A stretch of 64,000 nucleotides of DNA from Nanoarchaeota archaeon SCGC AAA011-G17 (GTDB lineage: Archaea; Nanobdellota; Nanobdellia; SCGC-AAA011-G17), in NCBI GenBank assembly GCA_000402515.1, contig AQRL01000035.1:39140-103139 (forward strand), given 5' to 3'. This document shows positions 1-7,379 of the stretch, in pieces. Made by a program: the position numbers and the translations under genes. Under the pieces are notes generated by a model. That model was not told where the DNA came from. It worked only from the letters and a program-made list of their open reading frames with translations, and made no database searches. How positions within the stretch are numbered: the first letter of the stretch is position 1; every line of letters starts with the position of its first letter.

Positions 1-80
1 TTTTCTTTCTCTGCTTTTTCTGCCAGTTCATTTGCAAGTCTGGTATCCCCATGTATGTCTCCTGCTGCAAGTATCTTCAT
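1..80 (-). CDS. Metallophosphoesterase, N-terminal fragment (runs off window)
   Basis: Translation of the minus strand from the ATG at 80 gives 26 residues beginning MKILAAGDIHGD. The G-D-I-H-G-D box is the first metal-binding motif of calcineurin-like phosphoesterases, where Asp and His hold one of two metal ions. The rest of the gene lies outside the window, so the substrate cannot be judged. The start overlaps the stop of the upstream gene in an ATGA arrangement, so it is the third gene of an operon led by serS. Confidence 0.7.
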   Translation of the reverse strand, partial: MKILAAGDIHGDTRLANELAEKAEKE

Positions 81-325
81 TTTTGTCTTTTTTCAAACTC
101 TTTTAAACATTCAGAACAACAAAATTTATAGTTAAATCCTGCAAATTCTTCTTCAACACCTTCATCTTCTATCAACCCCTTGCAATGCGCACATTTTATA
201 GCATTACTTTCTTTTTCATAACCTTTCATAAATCCTTCTTCTAATTCATCGTCCTCTTCTAAATCTTCTTCAATTTTTTCATGATAGTCATCTTCTAAAT
301 CTTCTTCAAAATCATCTTTTTTCAT
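77..325 (-). CDS. Small acidic protein with C-terminal zinc-finger-like motif
   Basis: This 82-residue protein has a strongly acidic first half (about 30 residues mostly Asp and Glu) and a C-terminal C-x2-C (CAHC) and CCSEC pair about 25 residues apart, resembling TRASH/YHS-type metal-binding fingers. It probably binds one zinc ion. It overlaps serS upstream and the phosphoesterase downstream by four bases each (ATGA), so the three are translationally coupled. The family was not recognised beyond the finger. The acidic half suggests a protein-contact or nucleic-acid-mimic role, but this is only inference. Confidence 0.75.
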   Translation of the reverse strand: MKKDDFEEDLEDDYHEKIEEDLEEDDELEEGFMKGYEKESNAIKCAHCKGLIEDEGVEEEFAGFNYKFCCSECLKEFEKRQK

Positions 326-1593
326 TTTATCTCTTTAAGACCTCCCATATATTTTTGCAGTGCTTTTGGTATTTTTATTGTTCCATCTTTTTGCTGATGG
401 TTTTCTAGTATCGCAACCATTGCACGTGATGTTGCAAGAACAGTATTGTTTAATGTATGCGCATAATACTTTCCATTATCTCCCTGGATTTTTATTCCCA
501 AGCGCCTTGCCTGGGCCTCTTCCATATTTGTTAAAGAACCAACCTCAAAATATTTATTCTGTCTTGGACTCCAAGCCTCTACATCACAGGACTTTGCTTT
601 CAAATCTGCCAAATCCCCTGAACATATTTCTAAAATCCTTGTTGGAATTTCTAACTGCTTGAAAATATCAACTGTGAATTTCAGCATTTTATCATACCAT
701 TTGTAAGAATCTTTCGGCTCACAGATAACAATCATTTCCTGTTTGTGAAACTGGTGAACTCTGAATAATCCCTTTTCATCTATACCATGCGAACCTATCT
801 CTTTTCTAAAACAGGGAGAGAATCCAGTTATTTTTATCGGCAGTTCATCTTTTTTTAGTGTTTTATTAATAAACATACCAATCATTGGGTGTTCTGATGT
901 ACCAATCAAATAAAGGTCTTCACCTTCTATCTTATACATCATGTTTTCCATTTCCTTGAAAGACATTACTCCTTCAACAACTCTTTTTTTTATCATATAA
1001 GGAACATGGATATATTCAAATCCCTGTTTTAACATATAATCGCGTGCAAAATTAATCAAGGCCATATCAAGCATGGCAAGCTTCCCTTTTAAGATATAAA
1101 ATCCTTTACCGGAAATCTCTGCAGCAGAATCAAAATCAGCTAACCCTAATTTCTCAACAAGTTCTGCATGATTTTTAATTTCATAACTAAATTTTTTTGG
1201 CTTGCCTATTTTTTTTATTTCAACATTCTGTGAATCATCCCTCCCGATTGGGACAGATGGATGAATTATATTTGGAATCAGCATTAAGTCTTTTTTTATT
1301 TCCTGATCTAATCTATCCTGCTTTTCTTCTAACTTTTTTATCTTTTCTGGGATTTCTTTTACCTGTTTTAATTCAGAAGAAGCGTCTTTGCTGTGTTTTT
1401 TTAACAGATTTATTTTTTCAGAAATTACATTTCTTTTGTGCCTTAGCTCTTCTGCCTCTTTTTTTAGTTCCAACCAAGAATCATAATTTTTTATTACCTT
1501 GTCTACAAGAGGAATTTTTTGTTCTTGAAACCTCTTTTTGATATTCTCTTTTATCCTTTCTGGATTGTCTTTTATAAATTTTATATCCAGCAT
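322..1593 (-). CDS. serS: Seryl-tRNA synthetase
   Basis: This 423-residue class II synthetase charges tRNA-Ser with serine in the cytoplasm. It begins with the long antiparallel coiled coil typical of the standard SerRS (roughly residues 30-105, rich in Lys and Glu), followed by the catalytic core with motif 2 around F-R-x-E (PCFRKEIGSHG) and a C-terminal motif 3 region (NNTVLATSRAMVAILE). Length fits the bacterial-type SerRS, not the rare methanogen form. A TATA-like element lies about 25 bases before the ATG, suggesting a leaderless transcript. It heads a three-gene operon with ATGA overlaps. Confidence 0.97.
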   Translation of the reverse strand: MLDIKFIKDNPERIKENIKKRFQEQKIPLVDKVIKNYDSWLELKKEAEELRHKRNVISEKINLLKKHSKDASSELKQVKEIPEKIKKLEEKQDRLDQEIKKDLMLIPNIIHPSVPIGRDDSQNVEIKKIGKPKKFSYEIKNHAELVEKLGLADFDSAAEISGKGFYILKGKLAMLDMALINFARDYMLKQGFEYIHVPYMIKKRVVEGVMSFKEMENMMYKIEGEDLYLIGTSEHPMIGMFINKTLKKDELPIKITGFSPCFRKEIGSHGIDEKGLFRVHQFHKQEMIVICEPKDSYKWYDKMLKFTVDIFKQLEIPTRILEICSGDLADLKAKSCDVEAWSPRQNKYFEVGSLTNMEEAQARRLGIKIQGDNGKYYAHTLNNTVLATSRAMVAILENHQQKDGTIKIPKALQKYMGGLKEIK

Positions 1594-1611
1594 AAATTAA
1601 ATGTTTTATTG

Positions 1612-1672
1612 TTATTTTTAAATATATTGGTCAAATCCCTACCGATAGATATTTAAATATATACTATAATAT
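1612..1672. promoter_or_regulatory. Divergent TATA boxes for serS and the winged-helix gene
   Basis: On the minus strand an A/T block at about 1616-1628 (AATATATTTAAA) lies 25-30 bases before the serS start. On the plus strand an A/T block at 1649-1672 (TATTTAAATATATA and following) would start a transcript near 1685, giving the next gene a short leader with an AGGGGG ribosome binding site at 1708-1713. The spacing fits archaeal TBP/TFB promoters. Confidence 0.55.
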
Positions 1673-1720
1673 ACCTCTTGTAACGTGTATAAAAAGGGGG
1701 AATTTTTAGGGGGTTTAATT

Positions 1721-1993
1721 ATGACAAAAAGCAATAATATGTTTGAGGTGTTTTTTAGAAAGAAACCAGCTATGATTTTGGTAGCTTTAAAAAGGGACTC
1801 AAAAAACAAATACGGCAGTATTTTAGCAAAAGAAGTTGACTGTACTTATTCTCATACAGTAAAAATTCTCCAAGAAATGGAAAAGGCAAAGCTAGTCAGC
1901 TTTGAGAAACAAGGCAGAATAAAGACAATAACCTTGACAGAGAATGGAACTAGAATTGCTGAAAACATTGAAAAAATAAGAAGTTTATTATAA
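1721..1993 (+). CDS. Winged-helix (MarR/ArsR-like) transcriptional regulator
   Basis: The protein is about 90 residues and made of a single winged-helix domain. A recognition-helix region reads CTYSHTVKILQEMEKAKLV, followed by a basic wing (SFEKQGRIKTITLTENG) typical of small archaeal regulators. The ATG at 1721 is chosen over a GTG at 1685 because AGGGGG sits seven bases before it. It faces away from serS and lies 50 bases before the PRPP synthetase gene, which has its own TATA box. The target is unknown and may be its own or the serS promoter. Confidence 0.8.
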   Translation: MTKSNNMFEVFFRKKPAMILVALKRDSKNKYGSILAKEVDCTYSHTVKILQEMEKAKLVSFEKQGRIKTITLTENGTRIAENIEKIRSLL

Positions 1994-2043
1994 GGTTTAA
2001 AGAATAATAAACTATTTATATCTTCTTTTTCTTTTTTTCCTTT

Positions 2044-3171
2044 ATGGCAGGCGGGAAATTAAGATTATTTGCTTGTAGAAGTGGAAAAGAATTTGCTTCT
2101 AAGGTTGCTGAGCATTTGAATAGAAAGTTAGAGGAAGAAAAAAGAATTCTAAATGAATCAACCCACAACTGCAATCATGATTGTTACTTTTATTCCGAAG
2201 AAAGAGAAAGGCTGGGGAATGTTGTTGTTGAGAGTTATGGGTCTGAGGGCCTTGTGTTTAGAGAGTTTGCTAATGGTGAATATTATTACAAAATAAAAGA
2301 CGAAGATAAATACAGTGTGCGGGGGGATAAGGCATATGTTATTCAGTTAACAGAAAAAGATCCTGTTTTAAGTTTATCAATACATGATAATATTTTTGAA
2401 TTGATTGTTCTGTTGGATATGCTAAACAGGAGCGGTGTTGAAGAAACAAATCTTATAATACCCATATTACCTTATTCAAGACAGGATGCCCAATCTGGAA
2501 GGGAGCCTGTTATGACAAGAAGGCTTGCTAAAATCTTCGAGACGAGCTTGATTAACTCCCTTATCACAATTGATGTTCATTCCAAATCAGCTATTGATAA
2601 TGCCTACGATATAAAAAAAGAATTACTATATGCGTCAAAGATAATTATTCCTGCATTGATGGAGGAGTTAAATGGAGATATTTCAAACCTTGTGCTTGTG
2701 TCTACTGATGCTGGGGGAGCCAAAAAAGTAAAATATTATGCAAAAGAAATTGGTGTTGACTCGGTTATTTCATTCAAAGAAAGGATAAAAGCAAACCTAG
2801 TTGATAGTGTTTCAATAAAGGGAGATATAGAGGGGAAAGATGTTTGTTTTGTTGATGATATAATTGATACTGGGGGCACAATAATAAAATCGATTGAAGA
2901 AGCTCATCTGAAGGGCGCAAGAAATATTTATATTATATGCACCCATCCCCTATTCAATGGAGATGCTGCAGAAAAATTTGAAGATTTATATTTAAGGGGG
3001 ATGTTAAAAAAAGTAATTGGGACTGACACTGTAAATAAAAATAAAGAATTTTTAGAAAAGTATAAATGGTTCAAACAGGTGGCTGTTTCTGAATTATTTG
3101 CAGACGTAATTTTTTGTTCATTTATGAAACGACCAGTAAGTTCTGTTTACAAGCCTGCAGAAAAATTTTAA
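2044..3171 (+). CDS. prs: Ribose-phosphate pyrophosphokinase (PRPP synthetase), extended form
   Basis: This 375-residue protein should make PRPP from ribose 5-phosphate and ATP for nucleotide synthesis. Family marks are ILPYSRQD (the loop matching Y-x-R-Q-D-R), TIDVHS (catalytic His region) and VCFVDDIIDTGGT, the PRPP-binding loop of type I phosphoribosyltransferases. Typical enzymes are near 285-320 residues. The extra length is mainly an N-terminal insertion (about residues 20-75) with Cys and His residues (HNCNHDC) and a C-terminal extension. A TATA-like block (CTATTTATAT) precedes the ATG by about 25 bases. The insertion may alter regulation. Confidence 0.88.
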   Translation: MAGGKLRLFACRSGKEFASKVAEHLNRKLEEEKRILNESTHNCNHDCYFYSEERERLGNVVVESYGSEGLVFREFANGEYYYKIKDEDKYSVRGDKAYVIQLTEKDPVLSLSIHDNIFELIVLLDMLNRSGVEETNLIIPILPYSRQDAQSGREPVMTRRLAKIFETSLINSLITIDVHSKSAIDNAYDIKKELLYASKIIIPALMEELNGDISNLVLVSTDAGGAKKVKYYAKEIGVDSVISFKERIKANLVDSVSIKGDIEGKDVCFVDDIIDTGGTIIKSIEEAHLKGARNIYIICTHPLFNGDAAEKFEDLYLRGMLKKVIGTDTVNKNKEFLEKYKWFKQVAVSELFADVIFCSFMKRPVSSVYKPAEKF

Positions 3172-3207
3172 AAATAAAAAAAATAAAAAAAATAAAAAAA
3201 GAAAAGT
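3172..3207 (-). terminator. Poly-T terminator for the tiny minus-strand gene
   Basis: Read on the minus strand, this stretch is four long T runs separated by single other bases, directly after the stop at 3208. Archaeal termination commonly uses such oligo-T tracts. On the plus strand it is A-rich and would not stop the prs transcript. Confidence 0.5.
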
Positions 3208-3240
3208 TTATTTTCTCTTTTTTGCTTTCTTTTTTGCCAT
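3208..3240 (-). CDS. Ten-residue lysine-rich microgene (candidate)
   Basis: An ATG at 3240 opens a ten-codon frame MAKKKAKKRK. It would be dismissed except that a perfect GAGGTG ribosome binding site lies seven bases upstream and a multi-run poly-T terminator follows immediately. The layout (GAGGTG, ATG, Lys/Arg run, TAAACTT, poly-T) matches that of the lysine-rich gene at 3823-3993. It may encode a very short basic peptide or be the remnant of a longer gene. Peptide evidence is needed, since length alone cannot support it. Confidence 0.35.
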   Translation of the reverse strand: MAKKKAKKRK

Positions 3241-3502
3241 GTATTTTCACCTCTTTTTTTAATGATAAATATTTTTTGTTAAATTATATATTATGTTTTT
3301 CTTTATATAGTTTTCTATTTTTTCCGAATATAAAACGAGAAAAAATTTTGGTGGAAATTATTTTTAACTTACACAAGATTTAATTATTGCTTAAATTATT
3401 TATTATCGTATCTACAATTTATAGTAATTAATATATATTGTTTATGCGATAGGTAAAAAATAAAATAAAAAGATTTAAATATTAGACTACCGTCGTAATT
3501 TT
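3241..3502. other. AT-rich intergenic stretch with TATA box
   Basis: No further coding frame with a ribosome binding site is visible. The right end holds a TATA-like block (GATTTAAATATTA, about 3472-3484) roughly 25 bases before the ATG at 3503, and an ACCGTCGTA motif at 3490-3498 between TATA and start that could be an operator. Confidence 0.45.
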
Positions 3503-3796
3503 ATGGATTTGCAATCAATTATCAAAATTAAAAACTTGTTAAGGCTTCAAATTTTATCTGAATTAAAGAGAAAAAAATTGTGTGGTGATGAATTAGCAGA
3601 TATCATTGGAGAAAATAAAAATGAAAAATTGAGCCCTGGAACAATTTATCCTGCTTTGAAATTTTTGAAGAAAAAAAAATTAATAATTCATAAACGAATT
3701 GGGAGGAAAAAAATTTATTCTCTAACAAAACAAGGGGAAAAAGAATTATTATCAGCAAAAAAAACTTTTAGAAAAATGTTTGAGAAGTTATTATAA
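3503..3796 (+). CDS. PadR-like winged-helix regulator
   Basis: A 97-residue PadR-type regulator. It has an N-terminal helix pair (LLRLQILSELKRKKLCGDEL), the family hallmark LSPGTIYPALKFLKKKKLI, and a basic wing ending in Y-x-LTKQGEKEL. It lacks the long C-terminal dimer domain, so it is the short PadR-s2 form. The TATA box lies about 25 bases upstream, so the mRNA is probably leaderless. It stands alone, converging on the lysine-rich gene at 3823-3993. PadR proteins usually repress their own promoter, and the ACCGTCGTA motif beside the start is a possible site (inference). Confidence 0.85.
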   Translation: MDLQSIIKIKNLLRLQILSELKRKKLCGDELADIIGENKNEKLSPGTIYPALKFLKKKKLIIHKRIGRKKIYSLTKQGEKELLSAKKTFRKMFEKLL

Positions 3797-3822
3797 AATA
3801 AAAAAATAAAAAAAAGTTAAGT
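3797..3822 (-). terminator. Poly-T terminator after the lysine-rich gene
   Basis: On the minus strand, three T runs (8, 7 and 4 bases) follow the TAA at 3823-3825. It mirrors the terminator at 3172-3207 after the other lysine-rich microgene. Confidence 0.5.
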
Positions 3823-3873
3823 TTATTTCTTTTTGGCTTTTTTCTTGGCTTTTCTTTTTCCACCACGTGCCAT
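3823..3873 (-). pseudogene. Lysine-rich 3' segment of an interrupted small gene
   Basis: The frame from the ATG at 3873 encodes MARGGKRKAKKKAKKK. It is in exactly the same frame as the 28-residue gene upstream (start 3993, difference 120 bases). Only TAA (3907-3909) and TAG (3898-3900) separate them. Reading back from 3873 the frame continues as V-C-E-A-K-M-A-R-G-G. There is no ribosome binding site before 3873, while the upstream gene has a perfect one. I therefore read this as the tail of one 45-50 residue protein broken by a short insertion, or else recovered by some recoding event. Confidence 0.45.
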
Positions 3874-3906
3874 CTTTGCTTCGCAGACATAATAGGTCTA
3901 AGAGAA

Positions 3907-3993
3907 TTAACTCATTAGATTTCCTTTGCCATCGACGTAGTAAAGATAGCCTGGTTTTCTACTAATAACATTTTTGGCTATAATTGTTCCCAT
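3907..3993 (-). CDS. Small conserved-looking protein, 28 residues, in-frame with a downstream basic tail
   Basis: The frame begins MGTIIAKNVISRKPGYLY and ends at TAA after about 28 codons. GAGGTG sits four bases before the ATG, and a TATA box (AATTTATATACTT, about 4037-4050) lies about 25 bases before the expected transcription start, so the gene is set up for strong expression. The body R-K-P-G-Y-L-Y-Y-V-D-G-K-G-N looks like the start of a small archaeal family I associate with a lysine-rich tail (memory, not a search). That tail is present in frame 30 bases beyond the expected point. Confidence 0.6.
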   Translation of the reverse strand: MGTIIAKNVISRKPGYLYYVDGKGNLMS

Positions 3994-4052
3994 TTTTCAC
4001 CTCGTTTTTGTTTATTTTACCGACGATAGAAAAGCGCTTGAAGTATATAAAT

Positions 4053-5189
4053 TTATTGGTGCTCGAGGAGGGGATTATTAATGTGCCTTTCTATCTCATT
4101 GACGCACCTTATTGGGGATTTTTTAATATCTGACTCAAAGAATCTTAAAATTTTCCACCCTTTTTTATTTATATACTTATCTTTTATTTTATCTCTATAA
4201 ATGTTTATTTTTTGTCTTTCTCCTAATTTTTCCTTGTTGTATAAAGAAGGATTTCCATGCCAATAATCCCCATCGCATTCGATTACTAATTTTGAAGAGG
4301 GTATTGCAAAATCACAAACAAACCTATTATCTATATTGAATTGGCTTATAAAGGATATATCCCCTTTGGTCATTTCTTCAGATAATTTTAATTCTATTTT
4401 TGTGTTAAAAAAGGGAAATTCATTATTACTTATCCTCCTTATTATTGCCTTTCTTGCCCTTACCGAAGCCTTCTTTCTTAATTCATAGGCTTTCTCTTTA
4501 CCAAAAAAAATTTCCCAAGATTTCCCAAAATGGGAGTGGTTGGCTCCCTTTAAAGAAGAAATGTATTGAAAATTTGGTCTTAAATTTATATCATATTCCT
4601 TAAAAAGATTAGATAATATAACTCGGTCATAACCTAATTTTTTCCCTATTTTTTCTAAGCTTAATCCTTCTATCCAATATAATTGGTTTAATAAATCTCG
4701 GAAAGTTTTATTAAATTTGAGTTCTATATTTTTTATTCTTTTTTGTTTTCTAATCCCCCAAATTATTTTTAATTTATTGCTTATATTCTTTAAACGGGGG
4801 TCTTTTTCCTTTGATTTTCCTTTGGTCCATACAATATCCCATTTAAAACGCTCTTTATTGGCTTCTGATTTATCCCTTCTTTTTATCTTGTATTTATTAA
4901 AATAATATTCTATTGTTGTTTTACCAACATTTAGTTCTTTGGCAATTCTTCTTATAGAAATCTTATTTATTAAATATAATTCTTCTAACTTTTTTTTATT
5001 AATTTCAAGGGGTAAATGCCTTCTTGCTTTGCAATAAAATTCTTTATCTTTTTTGAGGTTTAATTCATAGGCCTTATTATTTATAGAACTTTCAGTTTTT
5101 TTAAGTTTATTAGCTAAGTCTTTATTCTTATTATTACAATATTCTTTTTTTAAATAGATAATCTCCTCTTTTTTCCAATGATTTCTCAT
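4053..5189 (-). CDS. Free-standing homing-type endonuclease with Vsr/DUF559-like nuclease domain
   Basis: This 378-residue protein has a SANT/Myb-like N-terminus (residues 1-45), two helix-turn-helix stretches (ISIRRIAKELNVGKTTIEYY and LSLEKIGKKLGYDRVILSNL) and a C-terminal nuclease domain with FVCDFAIP, then VIECDGDYWHG and GWKILRFFESDI. The D...E-C-D-G-D-Y-W-H pattern is that of very-short-patch-repair-type nucleases used by some homing endonucleases. The many DNA-binding modules fit a site-specific mobile nuclease. It lies just upstream of the interrupted microgene and downstream of xerA. The recognition site is unknown. A repair or restriction role is the alternative. Confidence 0.75.
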   Translation of the reverse strand: MRNHWKKEEIIYLKKEYCNNKNKDLANKLKKTESSINNKAYELNLKKDKEFYCKARRHLPLEINKKKLEELYLINKISIRRIAKELNVGKTTIEYYFNKYKIKRRDKSEANKERFKWDIVWTKGKSKEKDPRLKNISNKLKIIWGIRKQKRIKNIELKFNKTFRDLLNQLYWIEGLSLEKIGKKLGYDRVILSNLFKEYDINLRPNFQYISSLKGANHSHFGKSWEIFFGKEKAYELRKKASVRARKAIIRRISNNEFPFFNTKIELKLSEEMTKGDISFISQFNIDNRFVCDFAIPSSKLVIECDGDYWHGNPSLYNKEKLGERQKINIYRDKIKDKYINKKGWKILRFFESDIKKSPIRCVNEIERHINNPLLEHQ

Positions 5190-5225
5190 AAAAGATTACT
5201 AAGACACGCGCATATAAAAACATTT

Positions 5226-6047
5226 CTATGTGAGTGTATCCAATGGGTATTTTATTTTTTTTAATTGTTCTTTAGAAACATGAGTATAAATTTGGGTCGT
5301 ACTAAGCGAGGAATGACCAAGACATTCTTGTATAAACCTTATATCAACACCCGAATCAAGGAGATGGGTAGCAAAAGAATGACGAAGCTTGTGGGGGTTT
5401 ACTCTTTTTGCTATACATGCTTTTTCAGCTGATTTCTCCAACAGCTTCTGTATATTACGGGGAGAAAGAGTATTCTTCTTTCCTGGAAATAAGTATTCAT
5501 TAGGGGTGTCTAGAGTAGAGATATGATTCTTAAGATCATCTATTATCAGCGGAGAGAGTGTGAAAAACCTGTCTTTTGCTCCCTTCCCTCTTCTTACCCA
5601 CCCTTCTTTCTCTTCCAGACTAAGGTCCTTCACCTTCAGATTAACAAGTTCTGATACTCTCAAACCAGTAGAATATAACAATTTTATGATCAAGCGTGTC
5701 TTGCTTGTTGGTGCTGCATCAATTAATTTCTTGATTTCTTCCCTGGATAAAACTTCTGGTATTTGCTTAGAAGTTTTAGGCGTCTTAATATTTACAATAC
5801 CTTTCTTCATCATCTCATCATAAAGAAATTTTAATGCTGATTTTTTCAGAGAAACTGTCTTGCCTGAAAGTTTTTTTACTGCCATGAGATCTGCCATGTA
5901 ATCCTTGACATCATCCTCTGTAACTTCTTCCGGCTGCTTTTTTAGTGCTTCCAGGAATAATTTGTTATGCCTGACATAGGTGTCTACTGTTCTTTCTGAG
6001 AATCCCCTCAATTTTAATTCTGTTTCAAGTTTTTTCAGCATTTCCAT
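5226..6047 (-). CDS. xerA: Tyrosine recombinase XerA/XerC-like
   Basis: This 273-residue integrase-family recombinase has an N-terminal SAM-like core-binding domain (residues 1-85) and a catalytic domain with Arg130 (GLRVSEL), His219 and Arg222 (HKLRHSFATHLL), His245 (LGHSS) and nucleophile Tyr254 (IYTHVS). The full R-H-R-H-Y set is present. Archaeal XerA resolves chromosome dimers, but the setting among mobile genes also allows an integrase role. One base separates its start from the upstream 126-residue gene, so they are cotranscribed. No dif-like site was identified by eye. Confidence 0.92.
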   Translation of the reverse strand: MEMLKKLETELKLRGFSERTVDTYVRHNKLFLEALKKQPEEVTEDDVKDYMADLMAVKKLSGKTVSLKKSALKFLYDEMMKKGIVNIKTPKTSKQIPEVLSREEIKKLIDAAPTSKTRLIIKLLYSTGLRVSELVNLKVKDLSLEEKEGWVRRGKGAKDRFFTLSPLIIDDLKNHISTLDTPNEYLFPGKKNTLSPRNIQKLLEKSAEKACIAKRVNPHKLRHSFATHLLDSGVDIRFIQECLGHSSLSTTQIYTHVSKEQLKKIKYPLDTLT

Positions 6048-6048
6048 T

Positions 6049-6429
6049 TTATTTCTTAAATATTTTCCTTTTTCTTTTTAATTCTTCCCATATTTCTCGA
6101 GAGATATCCTCTAAATTAAGCCCCAAATCACCCTTGTGCGGTTTAAAAGTTTCTTTAAACAGAGGATCTATGCTGTAAACATTTGATAGCTCTTGCTTTG
6201 ATAATACCTGATGCTCATGCTCACTTAGCACATGAAAACCCCTTTTTAGATCACTTAGATTATATGCCGAGAAGTATTGGTGAAAGACTGTAATATCTGC
6301 CTTAAAGGTAAAATTATCCGGGAAATAATAAAGAATAGTCTTAAGGTCATGAAAACTTACCTTATTTTTTATTTTTAATGTATCATTCATAGCAATATAA
6401 ATAGGCAGGAAGTTATAAAGATTACGCAT
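6049..6429 (-). CDS. Hypothetical protein cotranscribed with xerA
   Basis: A 126-residue soluble protein of unknown family, without clear motif or membrane helix. It has aromatic-rich stretches (FHDLKTILYYF, FTFKADITVFHQYF) and a basic C-terminus (EELKRKRKIFKK). It ends one base before the xerA start, so translation is probably coupled and a role in recombination or its control is possible. No function is claimed. Confidence 0.7.
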   Translation of the reverse strand: MRNLYNFLPIYIAMNDTLKIKNKVSFHDLKTILYYFPDNFTFKADITVFHQYFSAYNLSDLKRGFHVLSEHEHQVLSKQELSNVYSIDPLFKETFKPHKGDLGLNLEDISREIWEELKRKRKIFKK

Positions 6430-6490
6430 AATTCTGATTAATAAAAAGAATAAAAAAATACAAAAGAAAAAGTCTAGTTAATCTTTATTT

Positions 6491-6733
6491 TTACAATAAT
6501 TGTACGTTTTTTGCTTGTTTTCCTCTATCGGTTTCAGTAGCTTCAAAGGATACTTTGTCATTTTCTTTCAAAAATGCACCTTGCGGCAAGGCTGAGTGAT
6601 GTACAAAATAATCCTGCCCATCTTCTCCCTGGATAAACCCAAATCCTTTTCTTGAATTAAACCATTTTACAGTACCTTCCATTCTTGTACCGTCTGTAGT
6701 ACCTTCTGTACCTTCCTCTTGTTCGTCTGTCAT
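6491..6733 (-). CDS. Cold-shock domain protein
   Basis: An 80-residue CspA-type protein that binds single-stranded RNA or DNA and melts RNA structure. The five-strand OB fold begins at about residue 18 (MEGTVKWFNSRKGFGFI) with RNP1 (KGFGFI) and RNP2 (DYFVHHSAL), and ends NVQLL. An 18-residue acidic, Thr/Gly-rich leader (EEGTEGTTDG) precedes the fold and is unusual. A GGAGG ribosome binding site lies about seven bases upstream of the ATG. Cold-shock proteins are patchy in archaea and may have been acquired from bacteria. Confidence 0.95.
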   Translation of the reverse strand: MTDEQEEGTEGTTDGTRMEGTVKWFNSRKGFGFIQGEDGQDYFVHHSALPQGAFLKENDKVSFEATETDRGKQAKNVQLL

Positions 6734-6812
6734 TTACTTTTCCTCCAATCCTTTAGGATATAATTTTTGAGAATTTTGTTCTTTTTATAGTTTTGGATTT
6801 GAAAATAGATGC

Positions 6813-7379
6813 TTAGAGTGTGTCTAACGGATTCTTTATTCCCTTTAATTGTTTTAATCTATTATCCTTGAATTTTAAAAAGAGGTCCCAATTCGGTCCT
6901 TTTTTGAAGATAAACCATTGTATTTTCTTATTAAAAACGGGTGTTTCCCATGTATTTTCTCCCCTAGTTATTACCCATACTTCATCGGCTTTTGGTAAAT
7001 AGTCCAATATTTTATCAATCCTGCATGAACAACATTCTACTACTATAATTCTATCTTCTTTTTCTGCAAAAATATCCGGTCTAGAACCCAAAAACATTCT
7101 CTCAAAATAAATCTCATTATCATTAAATCCTTGCTGGTGTAGAAGAGTTTTAGCTACATATTTCTCATCTTTTTGTATTCCTTTGACAAGTAAAAGATCT
7201 TCTTTTTCTGGTTTGTTTATGCTTAAAATTTCCCTTTCCTCCAAATCAACCGTTTTATTAAAAATAAATGATGAGAGAATCATCTCGTCTTTAGGGTTAT
7301 TATATCTAGAATCGCCTTGATTTAAGATATCATAGACTATCTCCATTGCTTCTTCTTGGGTTTTTGGGTCTATTCTCAT
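6813..7379 (-). CDS. Hypothetical protein with a PD-(D/E)xK-like core
   Basis: A 188-residue protein that overlaps the serine recombinase by four bases (ATGA). The segment GSRPDIFAEK...RIIVVECCSC resembles the P-D-x(n)-E-x-C/K strand pair of restriction-endonuclease folds, followed by a DEVWVIT strand, but the usual Lys is replaced by Cys, so activity is doubtful. Gene order (158-residue protein, recombinase, this protein) suggests a small mobile island. Alternatives are an inactive nuclease-fold accessory protein or an unrelated fold. Confidence 0.65.
   Translation of the reverse strand: MRIDPKTQEEAMEIVYDILNQGDSRYNNPKDEMILSSFIFNKTVDLEEREILSINKPEKEDLLLVKGIQKDEKYVAKTLLHQQGFNDNEIYFERMFLGSRPDIFAEKEDRIIVVECCSCRIDKILDYLPKADEVWVITRGENTWETPVFNKKIQWFIFKKGPNWDLFLKFKDNRLKQLKGIKNPLDTL

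Noticed and set aside
3898-3909. Programmed ribosome hop across the insert
   Set aside because: No identical take-off and landing codons exist in the frame that would restore the lysine-rich tail. The idea is left as a weak option only.
3490-4030. Shared operator ACCGTCGTA near 3490 and ACCGACGATA near 4019
   Set aside because: The two words are similar but short and in different positions relative to their promoters, so the match may be chance.
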